From JAWUWD01 sp034112085 (GTDB lineage: Bacteria > Bacteroidota > Bacteroidia > Cytophagales > Cyclobacteriaceae), in NCBI GenBank assembly GCA_034112085.1, contig JAWUWD010000006.1:1-46972 (forward strand): a DNA stretch of 46,972 nt, read 5' to 3'. Shown piece after piece: positions 25,809 through 35,389 of the stretch (its first letter is position 1; every line of letters starts with the position of its first letter). The notes beneath the pieces were generated by a model. It worked only from the letters and a program-made list of their open reading frames with translations, searched no databases and was not told where the DNA came from. The position numbers and the translations under genes are program-made.

Positions 25809-26970
25809 TTCGTGATGCCTTTATGATTTCTATGTCAGAGATGGTCAACGGTGGGGCTATTCTGAAAGCATGTGGGCAGGAAAGGAACCAAAAGCAGATA
25901 ACGCCTTTATCTAGGCAGTACTTCACTATTTTTTCAACGGTTTCGAAACTATTAAATTCGATGGCGAACATCAACCCTTTCCTTCGAATTTCTTTGATGT
26001 ATTTAGAGCCAATTTCTTTCTCAAATAAGAGACCTTTACGCTCTACATCGTCTAATAGGTTCTCTTGTTGTATCACCTCTATAGTGGCAAGGCTAGCGGC
26101 ACAGCTTACCGGATTACCTCCGAATGTAGTAATGTGCCCAAGCATAGGATCACGGGTAAGATTACTCATCAGAGACTTTGACGCAGCAAATGCTCCTAAA
26201 GGAAGTCCACCACCCATAGCTTTTGCCATGGTAAGGATATCTGGAGTAATACCATATTGTTCATAAGCCCAGAATGAGCCAGTTCGGCCAAATCCAGTTT
26301 GTATTTCATCTATAATCAATAGAGCACCAGTATTAGTGCACTTTTTTCTCAGAGCCTGCATATAAGCCATATCTGGAATTCTCACACCAGCATCACCTTG
26401 TATCACTTCTATGATGACTGCTGCAGTAGCTGTTGTGATCTGATTAAGATCTTCAGTGACATTGAAGTCAATGAATTTGATGTCTGGCAACAATGGGCGA
26501 AATGCATTTTTCTTTGTTTCGTTTCCTGAGACACTTAGAGAGCCATGAGTACTACCATGATAAGATTTATTGAAAGAAATTAGCTCAGACCTTCCAGTGG
26601 ATCTTTTGGCAAGTTTTAGTGCTCCTTCATTAGCTTCAGTTCCCGAGTTCACAAAGTAAAAGCAGTTGATATTGTCAGAAGTGAGCTCATTGAGTTTATT
26701 GGCCAGTAAGTTAGATGGTGTTTGAATATACTCTCCGTAAACCATTACATGGAGATATTTATCTATTTGGGCTTTGACACTCTTAACAACATGTGGATGC
26801 CGATGACCGATGCTACTCACAGCTATGCCAGAAATCAGATCCATATATGGGTTGCCCTCCGGATCATAAAGATAAATACCTTCAGCTCTTTCTATCGAAA
26901 TTCCAATTGGAGAGGTGGTTGTTTGAGCGATGTGATTATAGAAAACATCTGGATCGAACTCAGAAGTCAT
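25774..26970 (-). CDS. Class III PLP-dependent aminotransferase
   Basis: This 398-aa enzyme of the acetylornithine/ornithine aminotransferase group has the PLP phosphate site NSGTEANEGALKLAKR at about 108-123, D221 in LLIIDEIQTGFGRTG, and the Schiff-base lysine K250 in MAKAMGGGLPLGA. FNKSYHGSTHGSLSVSGN matches the same group. It moves an amino group between an omega-amino donor and 2-oxoglutarate in the cytoplasm; the donor cannot be fixed from sequence, and no arginine-biosynthesis gene is adjacent, so argD is not assigned. It follows the OmpA gene on the same strand after 24 bp. Confidence 0.9.
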   Translation of the reverse strand: MTSEFDPDVFYNHIAQTTTSPIGISIERAEGIYLYDPEGNPYMDLISGIAVSSIGHRHPHVVKSVKAQIDKYLHVMVYGEYIQTPSNLLANKLNELTSDNINCFYFVNSGTEANEGALKLAKRSTGRSELISFNKSYHGSTHGSLSVSGNETKKNAFRPLLPDIKFIDFNVTEDLNQITTATAAVIIEVIQGDAGVRIPDMAYMQALRKKCTNTGALLIIDEIQTGFGRTGSFWAYEQYGITPDILTMAKAMGGGLPLGAFAASKSLMSNLTRDPMLGHITTFGGNPVSCAASLATIEVIQQENLLDDVERKGLLFEKEIGSKYIKEIRRKGLMFAIEFNSFETVEKIVKYCLDKGVICFWFLSCPHAFRIAPPLTISDIEIIKASRIIVEGIDHAHQ

Positions 26971-26994
26971 AATATGATTAACTTGTGGTATTGA

Positions 26995-27813
26995 TTAAAA
27001 AACTGTGAAGTCAACTCTTCTGTCGAGTTGCTTGTCTTCTGTGGCTTTACTTGCATCCTCAGAATGCTCTTCGCCATAACCAACGACAGAAATATGATCA
27101 TCAGAGACACCCATATCTTGCATTAGCTGACGAATTCTTTCTACACGTTTGATCGATAGTTGTACATTGTGACCAGATTGGCCAGATGCATCAGTATGCC
27201 CTTCAATCAACACATGTTTCCCTTGCAGGGCATACTCAACGGCTATAAGGAATGGATCCATATCAACGAAGGCAAATTCATCTTGATCGACTACAAAGTA
27301 AAGCGGTTCAAGTTTTAGCGGGCTTTCTTCTTCAAAATTGCCTAAGTGTTTTTCTACATCCTTCCTGATTTGTTCATGTTTTTCAGAGGTAGGTTCAGGC
27401 AGGTGGTTTTTTTTCAAAACATCATCCTCAACATGATGCTTCTCATCAAGGGTCATATTTGATAAGGATTTTGGTGGTTCAGTGTCAGTTTTCACAACTG
27501 TGACTCTGTGACTTGATGACTTAGGATCATTTCCATAAGGATTGAAACTAATAGGACCACCTTCAGCGTAGCGTTTATTGCCAGGCTGTACATAATGGGG
27601 CTGTTTTCTTGGAGCTTTTCTCCTTTTCTTGTTGAGCCCGTCACACACTTTTTTCGGATTCTTTTTTACCGTATTTCTGTACCTGAATTTGTTATAGGAT
27701 CGCGCCTGGTTTTTATTATTCTTTTTAGTCGGCGCATCAGAATTAAGGTTCACCGCAGTCATCGTGACGGAAAACCATAAAGTAAATAAGACGACCCGTA
27801 TATTAAGCTTCAT
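26995..27813 (-). CDS. OmpA-domain envelope protein
   Basis: The frame opens at 27858, but the ATG at 27811-27813 gives the signal peptide (KLNIRVVLFTLWFSVTMTAV), so 272 aa is preferred. Residues 25-165 are basic and low in complexity, with many Lys, Arg, Asn and Pro. The last 100 residues are an OmpA-like peptidoglycan-binding domain: VLIEGHTDASGQSGHNVQLS, KRVERIRQLM, ISVVGYGEEH and DRRVDFTVF. It should tie the outer membrane or periplasm to peptidoglycan. It has no barrel. It lies upstream of the aminotransferase and downstream of the PD40-OmpA gene, all on the minus strand. Confidence 0.87.
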   Translation of the reverse strand: MKLNIRVVLFTLWFSVTMTAVNLNSDAPTKKNNKNQARSYNKFRYRNTVKKNPKKVCDGLNKKRRKAPRKQPHYVQPGNKRYAEGGPISFNPYGNDPKSSSHRVTVVKTDTEPPKSLSNMTLDEKHHVEDDVLKKNHLPEPTSEKHEQIRKDVEKHLGNFEEESPLKLEPLYFVVDQDEFAFVDMDPFLIAVEYALQGKHVLIEGHTDASGQSGHNVQLSIKRVERIRQLMQDMGVSDDHISVVGYGEEHSEDASKATEDKQLDRRVDFTVF

Positions 27814-27965
27814 AAGCTGTTTGAAGTACGCGAAATTAAATTTTCTCAAAGGTAACAAGATTTAACGAAACGCTATATATAATAATGGATCTTACATGTC
27901 TTGATTAATCAATTGTACATATGTCTAGAGCTAAGCTAATCTTTAATTTCAGTAAATTCCTATGC

Positions 27966-29507
27966 CTAATTACTGATGATTTTGAACTCTACTCTTCTGT
28001 TTTTTTCTCTATTGACTTCATTGACGTTGGGTAGAATTGGTTTCATTCCTCCATATCCTTTGACAGTCATGCGATCATTATCGACTCCTTTTGATGTTAG
28101 GTATGATTTAACCGATTCTACTCGATCAAGAGAAAGTTTGAGATTTAGCTTACTATCTCCCGAGTTATCGGTATGTCCTCCAAGCTCTATTGTCATATTT
28201 GGATTGTCATCAAGCAAGGTTACTAACCTATTGAGTGTATGATGAGATTCTTCTAATAACTTATATTTGCTTCTTGTGAAAAACACATTGGTGAGTTTAA
28301 TGATTTGACCAACCTCTATTGGCACTAAGTATAAGTCTTGCTCCACCTCAGCGTATTTATGAATTTTACCCAAATCAAGAGACTCCTCGATAGGCATATA
28401 GCCTATTGCTTGCGCTCGATAACTGTACTCTTTTCCACTATGCAGAATGATGTTAAACTTTCCTGATATAGGATTGGAATGAGCAATACCTTCTTCATTC
28501 CCAGTAGATAATAGGTCAAACACAATCCTAGATTCAATAGGTTTTTTTGTTTTGGCATTATAAACAAACCCATAAAGCATCATCACCGGATCAGGTTTGA
28601 AATCATGATGTAGCTTTATTCTGAAGATATCTCTTTGACCATCTTCTAAAGATATAAAATAAGCATGGTCACCAGCTGCATCGATAGTAAAGTAGGCATC
28701 TAACTCAGATGTATTGATTGATGGACCAAGATTTTTTGGTTCGCTCCAGACTTGCCAAGAATCATTTAATCTCTTTGTGTAGTAAATATCACTATTGCCA
28801 AGACCATTATGACCTTCAGAAGCGAAGTAAAGAGTCTTGCCATCGGCTGCTAAAAATGGCGAGAATTCAGCCATTTCTGTATTGATGTCTGCTCCCAAAT
28901 TCATAGGGATAGTCCATGAATTATCATCTTTGTGAAAACTTACATATAAGTCTTGATCTCCCAAACTGTCATCACGTTCAATAGCCATCATCAAAAATTT
29001 ATTATCTGTCGTAAGCTGATAATCCTCGAACTCACTGTAATTATAAAAGTCACCAATTTTAATTCTTCTAGGAGTAGACCATCCACTTCTTGTACGTTTA
29101 GATATTTCTGCGCCAGGTACATCATCAGAATTGGTATGCCCATTGAATACTAGTACAGTGTGTCCATCACTTGAAATGGAATTGATGCCATTGGCGTATT
29201 GATCATTGAGAGGTGCGCCTATGTTTTTAGCCATTGACCACTGATTATTACTGAAATGAGCATAGTAGATGTCCTGATAATCTTTCTTTCCCTTGATATT
29301 GTCGGGGGAATTTTGACGACTAAAATAGAGCGTTTTACCATCAGGCGTAATGATGGGCTTAACTTCAGGGTAGGGAGAGTTGATATTACTTCCTAGATGC
29401 TCTTTTTCTTCATCAAATATCACTAATTGTGCTACTGATGAAAAGGTAAAGGATTGAAGTATAATTGTGATTATGAAGACCGGAATTCGGAAAGTTAAAT
29501 TTTTCAT
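27966..29507 (-). CDS. PD40 propeller / OmpA-domain protein
   Basis: The ATG at 29505-29507 is preferred over an upstream one because it starts the signal peptide (KNLTFRIPVFIITIILQSF), giving 513 aa. Residues 50-310 hold PD40/TolB-like propeller blades (PIITPDGKTLYFSRQ, SISSDGHTVLVFNG, PFLAADGKTLYFASEGH, FTIDAAGDHAYFIS). Residues 320-405 look like a carboxypeptidase-regulatory beta sandwich, and residues 410-513 are an OmpA-like peptidoglycan-binding domain (IELGGHTDNSGDSKLNLKLS, KNRRVEFKI). This layout is common in Bacteroidota and includes the T9SS protein PorE/SprE-related group, but that identity is not proven here. It is periplasmic. Confidence 0.88.
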   Translation of the reverse strand: MKNLTFRIPVFIITIILQSFTFSSVAQLVIFDEEKEHLGSNINSPYPEVKPIITPDGKTLYFSRQNSPDNIKGKKDYQDIYYAHFSNNQWSMAKNIGAPLNDQYANGINSISSDGHTVLVFNGHTNSDDVPGAEISKRTRSGWSTPRRIKIGDFYNYSEFEDYQLTTDNKFLMMAIERDDSLGDQDLYVSFHKDDNSWTIPMNLGADINTEMAEFSPFLAADGKTLYFASEGHNGLGNSDIYYTKRLNDSWQVWSEPKNLGPSINTSELDAYFTIDAAGDHAYFISLEDGQRDIFRIKLHHDFKPDPVMMLYGFVYNAKTKKPIESRIVFDLLSTGNEEGIAHSNPISGKFNIILHSGKEYSYRAQAIGYMPIEESLDLGKIHKYAEVEQDLYLVPIEVGQIIKLTNVFFTRSKYKLLEESHHTLNRLVTLLDDNPNMTIELGGHTDNSGDSKLNLKLSLDRVESVKSYLTSKGVDNDRMTVKGYGGMKPILPNVNEVNREKNRRVEFKIISN

Positions 29508-29586
29508 ATTCAGTGAGAAATGAGAAATAATTATTTGAAAATAACTATTTCTCATTCCTTACCAAAATTTTTCTCAGAGGAGAAAT

Positions 29587-31428
29587 TTATAATGAAGCAC
29601 TAGCGGTTTCTTGACTATCAATCCATCGATGGATATTTTCTTCTAAGATATCCAATGGCAGCGCACCATGTCTTAGAATAACGTCATGAAAATCTTTGAT
29701 GTCGAAATTCTCACCAAGTTTTTCGTTGGACAGATCTCGAAGTTGGATGATCTTATTCATTCCTATGTAATAAGCAGTAGCCTGGGCAGGATTGACCATG
29801 TATCTCTCAACCTCACGCGTCATGTCACCTCTTGATAAGGGCACATTAGCTACTAGATAGTCGATAGCCTTATCTTTATTCCAACCTTCATAATTGATGC
29901 CTACATCCACCACGAGTCTACACGCTCTAAACAATTCTAGTGATAGCCTACCAAAATCAGAATAGGGATCGCTATAAAGTCCGATTTGTTTAGGAAGAAA
30001 TTCAGAGTATAAACCCCATCCCTCGGTGTAAGCTTCAATATTGACCATGTATTTTCTGAAGTCAGGGAGTTGAGTATGCTCTTGAACATAAGAGCGTTGC
30101 ATATGTAGTCCCGGAATGCCTTCATGATAAGCTAATGCCTGGAGCATATACTTAGGCATCAGAGTCATGTCATGAAGATTCACATAGTATACACCGGGTC
30201 TGGATCCATCTGGGGTTGGCGGTTCACTAAATGCTAGGTTGGCAGTTTTCTCACGAAATGCCTCAACTTGACGCACTTCAAGCTTTGCCGAGGGGACGCT
30301 GTTGAATAAAGCATCAATTCGTTCACCGGCTTCGCTGATCACTTCTCGAGACCTAGTAAGGAAAGCTGATTTCCCTTCAGAATCATCATTGTATATGAAT
30401 GTTGGGTTTGACTGAATATAGTCAAAGAAATCTTTGAGTTTCCCTTCTTGAAACCCTAATTCCCTTACGACACCTTCCATCTCATATTGGATCAGGGCTA
30501 CTTCGCTCTTGCCTAATTCCATAATCTCTTCTGGAGTCATAGAAGAAGTCGTGTATCTTTTTTACGCATGGATATAGTATTCTTTTCCATTCGGAATATT
30601 CCAAACACCATTGTTTTCTGTTGTTTTGTTTTCCAACATAGCCCAATATGCCAAAAATGCATTGTAGCCATTCTTGAATTCATTGTTAAGAGCTTCTTCC
30701 ATTTCACTTACCAGTTTATTTTTCTTCCTTTGCGAAATGTCAGTTTTATCTAGTTTTATGATGAAATCATTATAAATAGGACTTTTTTGTGAGCTTTCTT
30801 CGAAAGGCAACCCTTCAAGGAGATTATGGCAGACATTAGCTACTTTATCATAGACAAATTGTGGTGCTATAATGCCTAATTCCGCTCTTTTTTTGAGGTT
30901 GTTGATAAGTTGAGATAATAGCTGTTCTACTCCTTTTACTCTCGACACATATGCTTGAGCATCTGATACGGTAACTATTTGTTGATGGTCAATTAGGAAT
31001 GCTGGTACGGCAGTTTGAATCCCATTAAATTGATTGACAGGATAATTATGATAAAGGAATTTTTCTCCTGAAATCTCACTATTTGCATAGTGTTCAAAGA
31101 CTTTGTAACTCAATTGGTCTTCATTTGACAGTGTCTCAAAGTCAAATTTCTTTATATCCTTCAACTTTTGCTTTAATACGCTGATTTCATTTAGTTGTGA
31201 TGCGTCTGAGATATCATCTAGTAGCCCATAGTTGTCTTTTATTCCAGCCTTGGTGGCTAGCATAGGATGTCGTGATAGGTAGTCTTTGAAATAGTCATCA
31301 AGAAAGTTAACCAGTTCAGTTGAGGGAGGTTGTATGGCTTCGTTTGTTGAGGTATTTGAAGAACAAGCAAAAAGAAAAAGTGATGCAATCAAGGTTAGGT
31401 GAAACGCGTATTTACTCATCATTTTCAT
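29587..31428 (-). pseudogene. DUF885 lipoprotein peptidase interrupted by in-frame TAA
   Basis: Two minus-strand frames, 30562-31428 (288 aa) and 29587-30540 (317 aa), are in the same phase and are separated only by a TAA at 30562-30564 and seven sense codons. Together they make one DUF885 protein of about 613 aa. The first half has a lipobox (LFLFAC) and ends NGKEYYIHA; reading through the stop continues KRYTTSSMTPEEIMELG, as in intact relatives where Leu is expected at the stop (TTA to TAA). The second half has the metal motif HEGIPGLHMQRS and EAYTEGWGLYSE. DUF885 proteins are putative zinc peptidases. Likely a recent nonsense mutation; an assembly error or two-part translation is possible. 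Confidence 0.85.
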
Positions 31429-31530
31429 AGCAGTAGAACTTAAGTGAAAAAATTGATTCTAGTAAATTTCTAGGCCATATGTAAGGTTTGGTCGTATCAT
31501 AATATAGCGATTACTCGAGTTAATACAAAA

Positions 31531-31562
31531 TAAAAGCACACCCATGTTTGGCTGTGCTTTTA
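31531..31562 (-). terminator. Terminator after the DUF2911 gene
   Basis: TAAAAGCACA (31531-31540) pairs perfectly with TGTGCTTTTA (31553-31562) around a 12-nt loop. The A/T-rich arms provide a T-run in either direction. It is about 105 bp beyond the DUF2911 stop. Confidence 0.75.
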
Positions 31563-31666
31563 TAACTGTCTGATTATCAGTTCTCCCTATAGCTTTTCTA
31601 TTTTCTCGAATTCGAATTCATCTATCACTCTAGAATAAGAACTCAAAAGGGTAAGTATGATTTTCA

Positions 31667-32206
31667 TTAGTCAATAAATTGTAAAGGAACGGTGATCTTG
31701 ACATCATCCCACATAAGGAGCATGTCAGCAATATTATTATTCTGATCAAAAGCGATTGTAAAAGGTTCGAAAACAACCTCTTTCACCTTTGTCACACTAA
31801 TACTTATTCGGAGGGCATCAGAAGGTTTGTGGTAGTTGTAAGCTCCCCATTGACCAAGTCGTTTATTGAATATGATCGTCCATTCTTCTTCGTTGGGGAT
31901 AGTGAAAAGGGAATAAGTGCCAGCAGTAAGGGTGTCATTTTGAACGATCATATCGTCAGTTATAGTGATCTCTGTTGCTTCATTTGCGCCAGTTCTCCAT
32001 ATCTCCCCATATTTTTCTAACCCGCCAAATATTTTTCTTCCTCGCTTATGTGGTTGGCTATAAGTGACTTTCACATAGTCGTATTCATATTTCATAGTGA
32101 CGATGGCAAGAGGACTTTTTCTTGGATTGATAGCTTCTTGTGCATAGGATGAGCTGAGGATCAGTAAAAGTATGATGGTCACTGAAAAAGATATTATTTT
32201 TTTCAT
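31667..32206 (-). CDS. DUF2911 family exported protein
   Basis: This 179-aa protein has a signal peptide (KKIISFSVTIILLLILSSSYAQ). The body matches DUF2911: VTYSQPHKRGRKIFGGL, EIWRTGANEATEITITDD, GTYSLFTIPNEEEWTIIFNK and QWGAYNYHKPSDALRI. Members are small beta-rich periplasmic or outer proteins of unknown function, common in Bacteroidota. It is divergent from the deaminase at 32313 and terminated by the hairpin at 31531-31562. Confidence 0.9.
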   Translation of the reverse strand: MKKIISFSVTIILLLILSSSYAQEAINPRKSPLAIVTMKYEYDYVKVTYSQPHKRGRKIFGGLEKYGEIWRTGANEATEITITDDMIVQNDTLTAGTYSLFTIPNEEEWTIIFNKRLGQWGAYNYHKPSDALRISISVTKVKEVVFEPFTIAFDQNNNIADMLLMWDDVKITVPLQFID

Positions 32207-32312
32207 AAAAGGAATGAGGTTTTGTAATAGGTTTTAAATGTACGAACTTTCAATTTATTGTAGAATCCCTTATTGGGAATTCCTTAAACATAACAATTTC
32301 ACCAAATTGATA

Positions 32313-32795
32313 ATGAAACGACCAGAATTTGATGATATCTATATGGAGTTAGCTGTGAACTTAGCTAAGAGATCACATTGTATCAAACGACATGTTGGAG
32401 CGGTACTGACCAAGGATACTCGAATCATCTCCATTGGGTATAATGGACCTCCATCAGGCACGCACAATTGCGATGAAGAATTCGGTGAAATGGGATGTGC
32501 AAAGGATTCTAAAGGAAGCTGTTCGTTGGCGATTCACGCTGAGCAGAATGCAATCATGTTTGCTATAAAAAACAAAGCATCAGTTGAAGGTTCGACACTA
32601 TACGTAACCTTGTCTCCCTGCATCGCTTGTGCTAGAATTATTTATAGCATGGGGGTAGAGAAATTGATCTTTCTTAAATCATACGCGGAGTATAAAGGTC
32701 TCGATATTGATGAAGGGATTGCTTTCTTAGATAAATTTGGAGTGACTACCGAAAAGTACACAGGAGAGTTGAGCAATGTTACTCATATGATCTGA
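32313..32795 (+). CDS. dCMP deaminase family enzyme
   Basis: The ATG at 32313 (MKRPEFDDIYMELAVNLAKR) is preferred over one 75 bp upstream, as it gives the usual 160-aa length. Zinc residues are H75 with general acid/base E77 in HAEQNA, and C103/C106 in SPCIACA. The extra NCDEEFGEMGC and SKGSC segments before the HAE motif are typical of dCMP deaminases and ComE-like proteins, and GYNGPPSGTHNC matches them well. The enzyme would convert dCMP to dUMP for dTMP synthesis in the cytoplasm. It converges with murB, with only 2 bp between the genes. Confidence 0.9.
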   Translation: MKRPEFDDIYMELAVNLAKRSHCIKRHVGAVLTKDTRIISIGYNGPPSGTHNCDEEFGEMGCAKDSKGSCSLAIHAEQNAIMFAIKNKASVEGSTLYVTLSPCIACARIIYSMGVEKLIFLKSYAEYKGLDIDEGIAFLDKFGVTTEKYTGELSNVTHMI

Positions 32796-32797
32796 AA

Positions 32798-33826
32798 TCA
32801 AGAAGGTACAAAGTTAACTTCTGGATTGAGTTTAATTCCAAATTTGTCTACTACTGATTGTTGTATTTCTAGAGCTAGTTTTTTTAGGTCGTTTCCATTT
32901 CCATCACCATAGTTAACAAGTACCAGTGCTTGGTTTTTATGTACACCAATATTGCCGATAGTTTTACCTTTCCATCCACATTGCTCAATTAGCCATCCAG
33001 CTGGAATTTTTACCATCTCATTGGGAAGATTGTAACCTGGTATTTTTGGGAAATCGATTTGCAGGGACTCGTAATTTATTTTATATACGGACGGGTTTTT
33101 GAAAAAGCTCCCGGCATTGCCTATTTCTTTGGGGTCCGGAAGCTTAATTTTCCTTATTTTGATGACAGCATGACTGACATCCTTGATTGTTGGATTTCCT
33201 ATGTCTGATGCATCCAGTGTTTCTTGAATTGCACCATATGAGGTGTTCAGTTCGTGTTTGTGTTTAGTAAGTCTGAAAGTAACTGATGTGATGATGAATT
33301 TATCCTTTACTTTGTTTTTAAATATACTTTCACGATACCCAAACTCACATGTTGCCTTGTCAAATGATTGAAGAATTCCCGTAGTTTTGTGAATAGCCTC
33401 AAGTGAGATGAAAACATCTTTCACCTCTACACCATATGCTCCTATATTTTGCATTGGTGCAGCTCCCACAGTTCCAGGAATAAGAGATAAGTTTTCAATT
33501 CCTCCCCATTTTTGATCAACACAATGCATTACAAAGTCATGCCAGAGAACCCCTGCGCCTACTTGAAGCCATACATGGCTGTTGTTTTCTTTGATAGTGT
33601 CTATTCCAGATATGCAATTTCTTATAACTAGCCCTTCAAAATCTTTAGTCAATAATATATTGCTGCCCCCACCGAGTACTAAGTGATTATTACTGAGATA
33701 GATGGGGTCAGTGATGAGCTCTGTAAATTGTGTGGAATCATGTATTTCCACATAATTTGAGGCCATAGCCTTGATGCCAAAAGTGTTGAGTTCGCTTAAA
33801 GATATGTCCTGCCGAATATTGATCAT
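32798..33826 (-). CDS. murB: UDP-N-acetylmuramate dehydrogenase
   Basis: The frame opens at 33865, but MINIRQDISLSELNTFGIK from the ATG at 33824-33826 is the normal MurB start, giving 342 aa, the same as the E. coli type I enzyme. FAD-site motifs are visible: LVLGGGSNILL, LSLIPGTVGAAPMQNIGAYG and FGYRESIF with the active Arg. The catalytic Ser lies in NAGSFFKNP, and the end AGWLIEQCGWKGKTIG with NPEVNFV is typical. MurB reduces UDP-GlcNAc-enolpyruvate to UDP-MurNAc with NADPH, the second step of peptidoglycan synthesis. It is not in a mur cluster here. Confidence 0.95.
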   Translation of the reverse strand: MINIRQDISLSELNTFGIKAMASNYVEIHDSTQFTELITDPIYLSNNHLVLGGGSNILLTKDFEGLVIRNCISGIDTIKENNSHVWLQVGAGVLWHDFVMHCVDQKWGGIENLSLIPGTVGAAPMQNIGAYGVEVKDVFISLEAIHKTTGILQSFDKATCEFGYRESIFKNKVKDKFIITSVTFRLTKHKHELNTSYGAIQETLDASDIGNPTIKDVSHAVIKIRKIKLPDPKEIGNAGSFFKNPSVYKINYESLQIDFPKIPGYNLPNEMVKIPAGWLIEQCGWKGKTIGNIGVHKNQALVLVNYGDGNGNDLKKLALEIQQSVVDKFGIKLNPEVNFVPS

Positions 33827-34021
33827 GTGAATTGAGAAAATATGGACGCAAAATAGCTGGATCAACTAATAAAAAATGTAAAAACATGAAATATATTACT
33901 TCAACGGTTAGTTCTAGCGTATTCGAATTAGACTTTTTGATTTAAAAGGAAAAATCTTTTATATTAATAGGCTGTTAGAATAATAGAATAAAACAAAGAA
34001 AACCTTAAACCGCCTTTAATC

Positions 34022-34582
34022 ATGAATCAAACGGTAGATGTAAAACTAAATGCTGAAAACATCAATGATGTAATCAGCAAAATTGAAGAATCCGGAGAGA
34101 ATTTCATGATGGTAAATCCTAAAGAAAATTCTGATGAGTATGTAAATTTTTATTTTGTTGGAGTATTTGAAGGTAAAAAGGTTATTTATGATACTGTGAT
34201 GTACACTTTAAGATTGCATCATAATAGTGAACTTTATGAAATTGCAGAGCATAAAGCGGCTAAACGATTTCCTCAGTTTAAAAAAATAAACTACGAAGAG
34301 GATGAGAACGGTGATTTAAAGTTGTTGGATGATAATGAAGAGGAGATAGGTCTTTATATGGCGGAGATTATTATGGAATTGGAAGAAGAGGGAGGGGTGA
34401 AAGTGAAAGAACATGCTGATGTTGACGTGAATTTGGATTTTGGTATAGGGCTTGACGTTGGTCTCAATGTAGAAGAAATTACTGGAGAGACAATTAGCTC
34501 TTTTATTCAAAAATACAATGACGATACTTTGAATTTGGATGAAACACTATATTCATATGAAACTGAAGATGATTTAGAATAG
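34022..34582 (+). CDS. Acidic protein of unknown function
   Basis: The 186-aa protein has no signal or membrane segment and is strongly acidic, especially after residue 95 (YEEDENGDLKLLDDNEEEIG, IIMELEEEGG, ETEDDLE). A predicted alpha-beta start (DVKLNAENINDVISKIEESG) and an FYFVGVFEGKKVIYDTVMYT strand pair come first. The family was not recognised. Its stop is 8 bp before the rhomboid GTG, so the two genes are probably co-expressed, but nothing else ties it to proteolysis. Confidence 0.7.
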   Translation: MNQTVDVKLNAENINDVISKIEESGENFMMVNPKENSDEYVNFYFVGVFEGKKVIYDTVMYTLRLHHNSELYEIAEHKAAKRFPQFKKINYEEDENGDLKLLDDNEEEIGLYMAEIIMELEEEGGVKVKEHADVDVNLDFGIGLDVGLNVEEITGETISSFIQKYNDDTLNLDETLYSYETEDDLE

Positions 34583-34590
34583 ACGAAAGA

Positions 34591-35310
34591 GTGGAAGAGG
34601 AACAGAGGAGGTTGAGAAAAAGTATTTACTACCCCATAGGGATTTCCTTAGTGTTATGGTGCGTTAAGTTTTTTGAATGGGCATTGGAGTCTGACTTTGG
34701 TTCATTTGGAATTCTTCCGCGAAGCTTGGAAGGGACGAAAGGAATCCTGTTAAGTGGTTTTATTCACGGGGACTATCTTCATCTTGTCTCAAATACAATC
34801 CCATTGACCTTACTCGGAGCGATAATCATTTATTTTTATGCTCAAAATGGCTTTCGAATTATTTTGATGCTGTACTTATTTACTGGCTGTTTGGTATGGC
34901 TTTTTGCAAGGCCTGCATACCATATTGGAGCTAGTGGACTGGTCTATGGGATGCTTTCTTTTTTGTTGTTTAGTGGGATCTTTAGAAGAGAAAGACAATC
35001 AATGGCAATTTCATTAATCATATTGATTTTATATGGAGGAAGTATGTTTAGTGGAGTTTTGCCTGGTGACCCAAGAATATCTTGGGAGTCGCACCTGATA
35101 GGGTTTGGCATAGGGGTATTTTTGGCTGTTATATATCGTAAATCTGCAGTTTACTCTGGGAGAGAAGAGCTCAAAGACCATAATGAAAGTATTGATTTAG
35201 CGGTTGATGTAGATGTAAACTATTCTTCGACAATACCTGATAGGCAGCCCATCACTTTTCGTTATGACTATACTGAAAAGAATCCTCATGAGAATAACAA
35301 GGCCAATTGA
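34591..35310 (+). CDS. Rhomboid family intramembrane serine protease
   Basis: This 239-aa protein starts at GTG 34591 and has about six hydrophobic segments between residues 12 and 190. Rhomboid signatures are present: FIHGDYLHLVSNTIPL (the H-x-x-H-L-x-x-N type motif before the active site), the catalytic S115 in HIGASGLVYG, and the catalytic H168 in SWESHLIGFGIG. Rhomboids cleave membrane helices of their substrates within the inner membrane. The C-terminal 45 residues are a polar cytoplasmic tail. The preceding acidic protein is 8 bp upstream. Confidence 0.92.
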   Translation: MEEEQRRLRKSIYYPIGISLVLWCVKFFEWALESDFGSFGILPRSLEGTKGILLSGFIHGDYLHLVSNTIPLTLLGAIIIYFYAQNGFRIILMLYLFTGCLVWLFARPAYHIGASGLVYGMLSFLLFSGIFRRERQSMAISLIILILYGGSMFSGVLPGDPRISWESHLIGFGIGVFLAVIYRKSAVYSGREELKDHNESIDLAVDVDVNYSSTIPDRQPITFRYDYTEKNPHENNKAN

Positions 35311-35344
35311 TCATCTGAAAAGCTAACAGTGTTATTTCTTTCAT

Positions 35345-35352
35345 TATATTTG
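35345..35352 (+). promoter_or_regulatory. Possible -7 box for the OmpH/Skp-like gene
   Basis: TATATTTG matches the TAnnTTTG consensus fully and lies 37 bp upstream of the GTG at 35390. No TTTG -33 box sits at the ideal spacing. Confidence 0.4.
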
Positions 35353-35389
35353 CCTCGTTTTAAATTGAATAACATAAAATTATAAAGAG

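Noticed and set aside
29587..31428. Frameshift or recoding to explain the split DUF885 gene
   Set aside because: The halves are in the same frame, so no frameshift is needed. TAA is not a selenocysteine or pyrrolysine codon, and other genes in the window end with TAA.
31587..31667. A 26-aa minus-strand frame starting on the DUF2911 stop codon (TAATG)
   Set aside because: The overlap is suggestive, but the peptide has no recognisable feature and lies just before a terminator; it is too short to support without conservation.
32238..32312. Upstream ATG for the dCMP deaminase
   Set aside because: The extra 25 residues do not fit the family, and the internal ATG gives the normal start.
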